This document shows, piece by piece, positions 9,254-15,480 of a stretch of 64,000 nucleotides of DNA. The DNA comes from Bacteroidales bacterium UBA4293 (GTDB lineage: Bacteria > Bacteroidota > Bacteroidia > Bacteroidales > Bacteroidaceae): contig DGVD01000007.1 of assembly GCA_002395835.1 (NCBI GenBank), forward strand, positions 43,270 to 107,269, written 5' to 3'. The notes beneath the pieces were generated by a model. It saw only the letters and a list, made by a program, of their open reading frames with translations. It was not told where the DNA came from and did not search any database. Within the stretch, counting starts at the first letter, position 1. The number at the start of each line of letters is the position of its first letter. The translations under genes were made by a program, and so were the position numbers.

Positions 9254-9271
9254 CAACTTGATGCACTCTTT
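9243..9271. terminator. Hairpin between pepD and the EEP gene
   Basis: The stem AAAGAGTGCAT (9243-9253) / ATGCACTCTTT (9261-9271) encloses a short loop. On the minus strand it follows the pepD stop by ~12 nt, and it includes the EEP start codon. The T-run in the pepD direction is interrupted (TTTCTTGATTTTG), so termination may be partial. Confidence 0.65.
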
Positions 9272-9283
9272 TTAGGTTTATGA

Positions 9284-10738
9284 TTAAACTTCAGGAATAG
9301 CCTTTAAAATAGCTTTTAAATGACGCCAGCAAAGATCCACTGCTGGTATATGCAAACGTTCTTCTGGTGAATGAACGCCACGAAGTGTAGGCCCGAATGA
9401 AATCATATCCAATTCTGGATATTTTTCTTTAAACAAGCCACATTCCAAACCTGCATGGATAGCCTTAACTTTAGGCTCCTTATCAAACAAATTACGATAA
9501 GTATCAACAGCAATCTTAAGGATCTCACTATCCATATTAGGTGCCCATCCTGGATAAGAAGCTAGATTCTCCACCTTTGCACCACCCAGTTCTAACGCAG
9601 CACGTATGGTGTCGGCCATTACTTCTTTTCCATTGTCAGCACTACTACGCTGACTAGCAGTTACCTTAATAGTATTACCCTCACCCATCTTAACAGAAGC
9701 CAGATTTGAAGAAGTTTCTACTAATCCTTCTATATCACGGCTCATTTCAAATACGCCATTGCAAACAGCCATAATACAATTTATGAGGTTATCTGCCGTC
9801 TTCGAGTCAATAGCAGGACGTGGGTCTGTACTTTGCATAACCAATTCCATGGCTGGCTCAGTACGCTTAAATTCTTCTTTTACACCAGCGGCCCAATTAT
9901 TGAAATCGACACGTATTTCTTCTTTATTCATCATTGGCACTGCTATAACAGCGGAAGCATCACGAGGTATAGCATTATGTAGACCTCCGCCATTAAAACT
10001 GCATAAATACATGCCATATTTACGATTTGCTTTATATAAGAAACGGAACAGCACCTTATTCGCATTAGCGAGACCTTTGTTGATATCATCACCAGAATGT
10101 CCGCCCTTTCCATTCTTCAAAGCCAACTCTAAGAAAATGTAATTCTCGGGAACCTCAATTGGGGTATAAGTAAACTCTGCATTTGTTCTAATACCTCCTG
10201 CACAGCCTACAAACAATTCACCTTCATCTTCAGAGTCTAGATTTATCAAAATGTCACCATGCATGAAATCACGCTCTATAGCCTCAGCACCAGTTAAGCC
10301 ACGTTCTTCATCGGTAGTGAACAAGCATTCCATAGGTCCATGTTCCACTTCTGGATCTATCATAGCGGCCAATCCCATAGCAATTCCCACACCATCATCG
10401 GCACCTAAGGTAGTACCTTTAGCCATCATCCACTCACCCTTTATTTTTGTCTTAATAGGGTCTGTCAAAAAGTTCATTTCAACATCGGGATTCTTTTCTG
10501 GCACCATGTCTTGGTGAGCTTGAATAATCACAGGTTTTTTATTTTCATAACCAGGAGTAGCAGGTGCACTGATTAGGACATTACCTGCCGCATCCATTTT
10601 GAAACCTAATCCATGCTTCTCGGCAAAATCTTTCAAATATGCTCCCATCTTTTCCTCATGACCAGATGGACGAGGAACTTGATTAATTTCAGCAAAAATG
10701 TCAAAAATAATCTTTGGTTTTAATTCCACATTATTCAT
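9284..10738 (-). CDS. pepD: Aminoacyl-histidine dipeptidase (M20 family)
   Basis: Cytosolic Zn peptidase that splits Xaa-His and other unspecific dipeptides. At 484 residues it matches PepD. M20 motifs are present: IIQAHQDMVPEK (metal His and Asp, ~80), TLGADDGVGIAMGLA (~115), the catalytic pair TTDEERGLTGAEAI (~145), and HSGDDINKGLANA in the dimerisation lid (~215). It has its own promoter with a 19-nt spaced TTTG/-7 pair upstream. A hairpin follows the stop codon, after which the EEP gene begins. Confidence 0.95.
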   Translation of the reverse strand: MNNVELKPKIIFDIFAEINQVPRPSGHEEKMGAYLKDFAEKHGLGFKMDAAGNVLISAPATPGYENKKPVIIQAHQDMVPEKNPDVEMNFLTDPIKTKIKGEWMMAKGTTLGADDGVGIAMGLAAMIDPEVEHGPMECLFTTDEERGLTGAEAIERDFMHGDILINLDSEDEGELFVGCAGGIRTNAEFTYTPIEVPENYIFLELALKNGKGGHSGDDINKGLANANKVLFRFLYKANRKYGMYLCSFNGGGLHNAIPRDASAVIAVPMMNKEEIRVDFNNWAAGVKEEFKRTEPAMELVMQSTDPRPAIDSKTADNLINCIMAVCNGVFEMSRDIEGLVETSSNLASVKMGEGNTIKVTASQRSSADNGKEVMADTIRAALELGGAKVENLASYPGWAPNMDSEILKIAVDTYRNLFDKEPKVKAIHAGLECGLFKEKYPELDMISFGPTLRGVHSPEERLHIPAVDLCWRHLKAILKAIPEV

Positions 10739-10806
10739 ATTAAAATAGTTTGTTATTTCAGTTCAAGTGCTAATTTATATTAAATTGTGTCCTTCTTTCC
10801 TAAAAG

Positions 10807-10837
10807 CAAATTTAGAAAGTATATCTTTGCATGCAAA
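10807..10837 (-). promoter_or_regulatory. Promoter of pepD
   Basis: On the minus strand TTTG (10834-10837), 19 nt, then TAAATTTG (10807-10814): a full match to the Bacteroidetes promoter pattern. It overlaps the divergent promoter at 10822-10829. Confidence 0.7.
10822..10829 (+). promoter_or_regulatory. Promoter -7 box for the small membrane protein gene
   Basis: TATCTTTG lies 19 nt before the ATG at 10849. An alternative ATG at 10831 would start 1 nt after the box and is therefore unlikely. This box sits inside the -33/-7 interval of the pepD promoter, so the two may exclude each other. Confidence 0.6.
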
Positions 10838-10848
10838 TTTACAAAAGA

Positions 10849-11061
10849 ATGCTCAAAACAATGCTTGTATGTGTGTTAATAATTGCTATAAGTGTAGCAT
10901 TATTAGCCATAAAAATTCTGATTAAGAAGAACGGGCGCTTTCCAAACACCCACATTAGTGGCAGTAAGGCAATGCGTGACCGAGGCATAGGTTGTGTACA
11001 ATCTCAGGACTATGCAGCACAATTAGATAATCCACATGCTATTCCTGAGCGTAGTAAATAA
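10849..11061 (+). CDS. Small conserved membrane protein
   Basis: A 70-residue protein starting MLKTMLVCVLIIAISVALLA, i.e. one N-terminal transmembrane helix, followed by KILIKKNGRFPNTHISGS and a soluble tail with a CVQSQD stretch. I have seen similar small proteins in other Bacteroidales but know no function. The start is taken at the second Met because the first would sit on the promoter. It lies 38 nt before the OmpH-like gene and is probably co-transcribed with it. Confidence 0.7.
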   Translation: MLKTMLVCVLIIAISVALLAIKILIKKNGRFPNTHISGSKAMRDRGIGCVQSQDYAAQLDNPHAIPERSK

Positions 11062-11099
11062 TGAAAAATTAAAATTAATAAAATAAGCACATATTTATA

Positions 11100-11708
11100 A
11101 TGAAAAACTTGAAAACTGTATTGGCTGCTGCATGTGTGTTAGTTTTTGCAGCATGTAACAACAAACAAGCAGGAACAGAGACAGCGCCTGCAAATGTAAA
11201 AAGTGGCGATTTGAAGATTGCTTATGTAGAGATTGACAGTCTGATGTCTCAATATCAGTTCTGTAAGGACTATACTTTACTTCTAACCAAAAAGGGTGAG
11301 AATATCCGTGCCACTCTAAATCAGAAAGCTAAAACTTTAGATTCTGATGCACAGGAATTCCAACGTAAACTTCAAAACAATGCTTACACACAAGAGCGTG
11401 CTGAACAAGAGAATGCACGTCTTGTAAAAATGCAGCAAGATCTTCAGGCTCTTCAGGAGCGTTTGAGCAATGAATTTGATGCTGAAACAGCTAAGTACAA
11501 CAATGCTATGCGTGACTCTATAACCTCATTCCTGAAGATTTACAACCAGGATAAGGGCTATAGCCTTGTGCTGAGCAAAGCTGGTGATAATATGCTTCTT
11601 GCAGATCCTTCACTGGATATTACCAACGATGTAGTAGCTGGTTTGAACAAGCGTTATGTTCCTAGCAAGGAATTAAAGGAAGTTAACGCTGAGACTACTG
11701 GAAAATAA
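11100..11708 (+). CDS. OmpH/Skp-like periplasmic chaperone, lipoprotein form
   Basis: Skp-family proteins hold unfolded outer-membrane proteins in the periplasm. Residues 1-20 (MKNLKTVLAAACVLVFAAC) form a lipoprotein leader with Cys ~19, which differs from the soluble E. coli Skp. The body starts GDLKIAYVEIDSL, the typical Skp first strand, followed by a long Gln/Glu/Lys-rich coiled coil (~70-140) and the closing YSLVLSKAG...LLADPSLDIT motif. At 202 residues it is normal for the family. It is preceded by the small membrane protein and followed by a hairpin terminator. Confidence 0.85.
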   Translation: MKNLKTVLAAACVLVFAACNNKQAGTETAPANVKSGDLKIAYVEIDSLMSQYQFCKDYTLLLTKKGENIRATLNQKAKTLDSDAQEFQRKLQNNAYTQERAEQENARLVKMQQDLQALQERLSNEFDAETAKYNNAMRDSITSFLKIYNQDKGYSLVLSKAGDNMLLADPSLDITNDVVAGLNKRYVPSKELKEVNAETTGK

Positions 11709-11727
11709 TAGAAGCTAAATAATAAAG

Positions 11728-11761
11728 AAAGATGCATCCGATTTAATTCTGATGCATCTTT
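11728..11761. terminator. Intrinsic terminator after the OmpH-like gene
   Basis: An 11-bp stem AAAGATGCATC / GATGCATCTTT with a 12-nt loop is followed by a T-run on the plus strand. Confidence 0.85.
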
Positions 11762-11777
11762 TTTATCCCCTATCCGG

Positions 11778-11860
11778 AAGATTAATAATCTTCAGCCCGT
11801 AAGATTAGTAATCTTCGTGCCATAAGATTAGTAATCCATAGGCCATAAGATTAGTAATCC
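11778..11860. repeat. 23-bp tandem repeat with palindromic core, four copies
   Basis: Copies begin at 11778, 11801, 11824 and 11847, exactly 23 bp apart. The core is AAGATTAGTAATC(TT/CC), itself a palindrome (AAGATTA.TAATCTT in the first two copies), separated by 8-10 bp of variable linker. A fifth degenerate trace (ATCTAGGATTA) follows at about 11867. The array lies between the convergent OmpH-like and lipid kinase genes. The period is too short and the linkers too small for a CRISPR. Confidence 0.85.
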
Positions 11861-11950
11861 TAAAAATCTAGGATTATATTGCTACTACCAAGAGAAAAGA
11901 ATGTGGAGGAAGAAAGTAAAGCTCAATAACTGAGAACAGAATAATCTCTA

Positions 11951-13012
11951 TTAAGAGTTTTCAATGTGTTTATTTCCACCGGAAGAATTTTTACCTAATT
12001 TACGAAGCAAAGCTCTATTAACTACAAGAAATCTTTTAGGCTGAGTTTTAAGTTCCGCATTAGCCACGTTGCTTAAGTCGTTAAAATACTCGGAAAAGAC
12101 AGAAAGGATATTCTCTCTAAAGTTAAATTTAGCATCGCTATGAGTCAAGACCTTTAATCCTGCCTGAACAATCTCCACATCTATATCTTTCCCTGTAAGA
12201 ATAGGATCACCATCATAATGGATTACACCATTCCCTGAACGATGTATATGAAGTTTGCGAGTCCGAAAAGTTTTTATGTGACTATTCTTATTTATTGTCT
12301 TGTTGAAAAGTTGAAAAGCTATTTGAGGTGCATCTAGAACTGTAAAAGGTTCCATGACAGTTACATCCAACAAGCCATCTTCCATGGATGCATCGGGTGC
12401 AATGTATGCATTATTTCCATACTGAGATGCATTGGCACAGGCTATTAGGAAAGCCTTCATTTTTACCGAGCCCTCTTCATCTTCTATTTCATACGTTTCA
12501 GGCTTATAACGCAAGCCTTCTACCAAGGTATTCTCCAGATAAGTCAAAAGGCCTCTTTTCCCAGCTGAAGCAAATTTTAAACTCACAAAGGCATCAAAAC
12601 CTACTCCACAGGTACAAAAGAATGGCAAATTATTCACCAAACCATAGTCTATAGTATGTACTATACCATTTTGGATGATGTCAACAGCTTTTTTATAATC
12701 CTGAGAAATTTCCAAATGACGAGCTAAGCCATTTCCAGAACCACATGGAATAATGCCCAATGTTGTATTAGTATGAATTAAAGAACGAGCTACCTCATTT
12801 ACAGTTCCATCACCACCTATAGCAACAACTGTATCATAGCCCTCATCGGCAGCCTGCTTGGCCAATTCCATTGCATGACCTGCATACTGAGTCTTTGCAA
12901 TCTCCCAATCAATTAATTCCCTGTCAAGAGTTTGCTCAATATATTCCAAAATCTGATTTTTATCAGAAGTTCCAGAAATAGGATTAACGACGAATAAAAC
13001 CTTACGACTCAT
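11951..13012 (-). CDS. Diacylglycerol kinase-like lipid kinase (YegS/DgkB/sphingosine kinase fold)
   Basis: Phosphorylates a membrane lipid hydroxyl with ATP. The N-terminal DAGK catalytic domain contains VAIGGDGTVNEVARSL (~residues 62-77) and IIPCGSGNGLARHL (~90-103), the nucleotide-binding loops. The C-terminal half carries the beta-sandwich seen in DgkB/YegS with YDGDPI. The ATG at 13012 (MSRKVLFVVNPISG) is chosen because the -7 box lies within the longer frame. It is divergent from serine palmitoyltransferase, so a sphingoid base or ceramide is a possible substrate besides diacylglycerol; this is inference only. Confidence 0.88.
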   Translation of the reverse strand: MSRKVLFVVNPISGTSDKNQILEYIEQTLDRELIDWEIAKTQYAGHAMELAKQAADEGYDTVVAIGGDGTVNEVARSLIHTNTTLGIIPCGSGNGLARHLEISQDYKKAVDIIQNGIVHTIDYGLVNNLPFFCTCGVGFDAFVSLKFASAGKRGLLTYLENTLVEGLRYKPETYEIEDEEGSVKMKAFLIACANASQYGNNAYIAPDASMEDGLLDVTVMEPFTVLDAPQIAFQLFNKTINKNSHIKTFRTRKLHIHRSGNGVIHYDGDPILTGKDIDVEIVQAGLKVLTHSDAKFNFRENILSVFSEYFNDLSNVANAELKTQPKRFLVVNRALLRKLGKNSSGGNKHIENS

Positions 13013-13024
13013 AATTTGCGGGTG

Positions 13025-13032
13025 CAAATATA
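13025..13032 (-). promoter_or_regulatory. Promoter -7 box of the lipid kinase
   Basis: The minus strand reads TATATTTG, 12 nt before the ATG at 13012. CAAT rather than CAAA occurs near the -33 position. Confidence 0.5.
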
Positions 13033-13099
13033 ACATATTTTGCCCAATTGTTACCCTTTTCTATATCTTAATCCTCAAAGAATAATATTTTTTGAAAAT

Positions 13100-13134
13100 T
13101 TTGGTTACTATACTGAAAATAATTGCTAAATTTG
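13100..13134 (+). promoter_or_regulatory. Promoter of serine palmitoyltransferase
   Basis: TTTG (13100-13103), 23 nt, then TAAATTTG (13127-13134). It leaves a leader of ~70 nt before the ATG at 13209. Confidence 0.55.
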
Positions 13135-13208
13135 CACCGTTTTTTATGAATTAGCGAAAATAATTAAACTAATCGCTGTGGACAGCGACATATAACATAT
13201 TTATATAT

Positions 13209-14396
13209 ATGGGATTGTTACAAGAAAAATTGGCAAAGTATACCTTGCCTCAGCAATATATGGCTATGGGAATCTATCCATATTTCCGTACCATAGACAG
13301 CCATCAGGATACAGAGGTAGAAATGGACGGCAAGAAGGTGCTTATGTTTGGATCCAACTCATACATGGGTCTTACATATGACCAGCGCATTATAAATGCA
13401 GCTATAGAGGCAACAAAAAAATATGGAACCGGTTGTGCTGGTTCTCGTTTTTTGAACGGTACTTTAGACCTTCACGTAGAACTTGAACATGAATTGGCAG
13501 AATTCATAGGGAAAGATGAAGCCTTAGTATATTCTGCAGGTTTTAATGTAAATGCTGGAGTAATAAGTTGTGTTACAGACCGTAATGATTACCTTCTTTG
13601 CGATGAGCGTGACCATGCTTCTATCGTTGATGGCCGTCGTCTTTCATTCTCTAAAGCTTTAAAATATAAGCACAATGACATGGAAGACTTGGAGGCAAAT
13701 CTCCAGAAATGTAATCCAGAAGCTGTCAAACTGATGATTGCTGATGGTGTCTTCTCCATGGAAGGAGACTTAGCTCCACTTCCAAAGATGGTGGAACTTA
13801 AGAAGAAATACAACGGTAACATCATGATTGACGAGGCTCATGGTTTAGGTGTATTTGGAAAAAACGGACGAGGCGTTTGTGATCACTTTGGCCTAACTGA
13901 TGATGTAGACCTCATCATGGGTACTTTCAGTAAATCTTTGGCTAGCATTGGTGGTTTTATCGCTGCAGACAAAGAAATCATCAATTGGGTTCGTCATAAT
14001 TCCCGCACCTATATTTTCAGTGCAAGTATCACTCCTGCTGCCGCTGCAGCTGCAAAAGAAGCGCTTCATATCCTGAAGACTGAACCTGAACGCCAAGAAA
14101 ATTTGTGGAAGATAACAAATTATGCTTTAGAAAGTTTCCGTAATGCAGGATTTGAAATAGGTAGTACTGAAAGTCCTATTATCCCTCTTTACGTACGTGA
14201 TACTAGAAAGACTTTCGAAGTAACCCGTTTGGCATTCGACAATGGTGTATTTATTAACCCAGTAATCCCTCCAGCTTGCGCACCAGAAGACACTTTGGTA
14301 AGAGTTGCTCTGATGGCTACTCACACAAAAGCACAGGTAGATCAGGCTGTGGACGTTCTGTCTAAATGCTTTAAGCAATTAGGTATCCTAAAATAA
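13209..14396 (+). CDS. spt: Serine palmitoyltransferase
   Basis: PLP enzyme of the alpha-oxoamine synthase family that condenses serine with a fatty acyl-CoA to 3-ketosphinganine, the first step of Bacteroides sphingolipid synthesis. At 395 residues it is cytosolic and homodimeric in the family. Features: YGTGCAGSRFLNGTLDLH (~residues 77-94), the cofactor-contacting IMIDEAHGLGVFG (~205) and the Schiff-base lysine in GTFSKSLASIGGF (~240). The related enzyme 2-amino-3-ketobutyrate CoA ligase is the main alternative, but the N-terminal MGIYPYFRTIDS and overall wording match Bacteroides SPT. It is followed by a strong terminator and is divergent from a lipid kinase. Confidence 0.88.
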   Translation: MGLLQEKLAKYTLPQQYMAMGIYPYFRTIDSHQDTEVEMDGKKVLMFGSNSYMGLTYDQRIINAAIEATKKYGTGCAGSRFLNGTLDLHVELEHELAEFIGKDEALVYSAGFNVNAGVISCVTDRNDYLLCDERDHASIVDGRRLSFSKALKYKHNDMEDLEANLQKCNPEAVKLMIADGVFSMEGDLAPLPKMVELKKKYNGNIMIDEAHGLGVFGKNGRGVCDHFGLTDDVDLIMGTFSKSLASIGGFIAADKEIINWVRHNSRTYIFSASITPAAAAAAKEALHILKTEPERQENLWKITNYALESFRNAGFEIGSTESPIIPLYVRDTRKTFEVTRLAFDNGVFINPVIPPACAPEDTLVRVALMATHTKAQVDQAVDVLSKCFKQLGILK

Positions 14397-14411
14397 ATCT
14401 AACAAAAGAAT

Positions 14412-14448
14412 AAAAAACGCAGAAACTGGGAAGTTCTGCGTTTTTTTT
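14412..14448 (+). terminator. Intrinsic terminator of spt
   Basis: The stem AAAACGCAGAA / TTCTGCGTTTT with a short loop is followed by eight T residues. Confidence 0.92.
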
Positions 14449-14457
14449 CGCGAATAA

Positions 14458-14489
14458 TTTGGAGGTTATTCAAAAGTTCATTACCTTTG
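14458..14489 (+). promoter_or_regulatory. Promoter of tRNA-Pro
   Basis: TTTG (14458-14461), 20 nt, then TACCTTTG (14482-14489): a full consensus promoter 23 nt before the mature tRNA. The same TAccTTTG box is used in front of the tRNA-Asp pair. Confidence 0.8.
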
Positions 14490-14512
14490 CACCGCATTTG
14501 AAAAAAGGCATT

Positions 14513-14587
14513 CGGGGTGTGGCTCAGTCCGGTTAGAGCACCTGCTTTGGGAGCAGGGGGTCGTGGGTTCGAATCCCGCTACCCCGA
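14513..14587 (+). tRNA. tRNA-Pro (anticodon TGG)
   Basis: A cloverleaf can be drawn: acceptor CGGGGTG with TACCCCG, D arm GGCTCAGTCCGGTTAGAGC, anticodon stem CCTGC/GCAGG with loop TTTGGGA (anticodon TGG at 14548-14550), and T arm with GGTTCGAATCC. The discriminator is A, and CCA is not encoded. It has its own promoter and terminator. Confidence 0.97.
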
Positions 14588-14590
14588 CAA

Positions 14591-14618
14591 AAAAAGAGAT
14601 TGGTTTCAATCTCTTTTT
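14591..14618. terminator. Bidirectional terminator between tRNA-Pro and trmN6
   Basis: A perfect 12-bp stem AAAAAGAGATTG / CAATCTCTTTTT with loop GTTT has T-runs in both orientations. It serves the tRNA and the convergent trmN6. Confidence 0.92.
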
Positions 14619-14623
14619 TTTTA

Positions 14624-15343
14624 TTAGAAATTCAGGTAAAAATCCCTAGTCAAATTTTGAAAATCCTGCGTATATTGACCCTCTCTTTGAATAACTAGTT
14701 TATCAAATTTAGGATTCGGATTTTCCTTTTTAGAAAAAGATAGCAATACCCTTTCGGGGGATTTTCTTTCCACAGTTTGTACATCAGTCCTTGAATTTAA
14801 ATAGAAACCTTGTTCTAGAGCCAGCTGTATAAAATGAGCAGCCCCAAGAATGGGAAGGACAACAGAAAAATTACCCTCCTGAGAAATCAAATTGGAAACT
14901 TTATTGATTAAATCGGAGAAATTTAACGAAATATTATGTCGTGCCAAAGTTCGCTGCTCCCCTACACTCTTTAGTGAGTCCTCAAAATAAGGAGGGTTGC
15001 AAACTATTAAATCATACTTATCTAAGGACTGATAATTTAAGATATCCATGCAAATAACATGGATGTGTTCAGCCCAAGGTGAAGATAATACATTTTCCCT
15101 AGCCTGTAGTACTGCCCTTGGTTCAATATCTACAGCATCTATCTCAAAGTCAAGAGTCATACTTTCTAACCTTTGAGCACACATTAAAGCCAGAATTCCA
15201 GTTCCAGTGCCGATATCTAACACTCTCCTGCAGTTCTTTACATCAACCCATGAACCCAAAAGACAGCTATCTGTTCCCACCTTCATACCCGATGAAGACT
15301 GTTTCACTAAAAATCGCTTAAATTGAAAGTATTCATTACTCAT
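14624..15343 (-). CDS. trmN6: tRNA1(Val) (adenine-37-N6)-methyltransferase
   Basis: Methylates N6 of A37 in tRNA-Val, using SAM. It has 239 residues from the ATG at 15343 (MSNEYFQFKRFLVKQ). The Rossmann motif I VLDIGTGTGILALMCAQRL is near residue 40 and the catalytic NPPYF of N6-adenine methylases near 115 (LIVCNPPYFEDSL); the family-typical FKRFLVKQSSSGMKVGTDS lies at the N terminus. The longer frame up to 15403 is rejected because a -7 box lies 4 nt before 15343, which also implies a leaderless message. It is convergent with tRNA-Pro across a shared terminator. Confidence 0.93.
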   Translation of the reverse strand: MSNEYFQFKRFLVKQSSSGMKVGTDSCLLGSWVDVKNCRRVLDIGTGTGILALMCAQRLESMTLDFEIDAVDIEPRAVLQARENVLSSPWAEHIHVICMDILNYQSLDKYDLIVCNPPYFEDSLKSVGEQRTLARHNISLNFSDLINKVSNLISQEGNFSVVLPILGAAHFIQLALEQGFYLNSRTDVQTVERKSPERVLLSFSKKENPNPKFDKLVIQREGQYTQDFQNLTRDFYLNF

Positions 15344-15347
15344 GTTA

Positions 15348-15355
15348 CAAAGATA
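15348..15355 (-). promoter_or_regulatory. Promoter -7 box of trmN6
   Basis: The minus strand reads TATCTTTG and ends exactly 4 nt before the ATG at 15343, fixing this start. Confidence 0.6.
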
Positions 15356-15420
15356 ATCAAAAATAAGTGAATAAAGAAATAATGATATTCTACAAACCCT
15401 CATATCTCATTTAAAAATAG

Positions 15421-15428
15421 TATCTTTG
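15421..15428 (+). promoter_or_regulatory. Promoter -7 box of the lon operon
   Basis: TATCTTTG lies 52 nt before the lon ATG. It is the only good candidate promoter for the run of genes from lon to the thioesterase. Confidence 0.55.
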
Positions 15429-15480
15429 CAATGGATTTTAATCCAAAGGCATATACACTAAAGAGAAAATTATAAAAAAG

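Noticed and set aside
11778..11860. CRISPR array
   Set aside because: The period is only 23 bp, the repeat is palindromic, linkers are 8-10 bp and no cas genes occur in the window.
14400..14625. Integration site of a mobile element at tRNA-Pro
   Set aside because: The tRNA has its own promoter and terminator, its 3' end is not duplicated nearby, and no integrase is adjacent.
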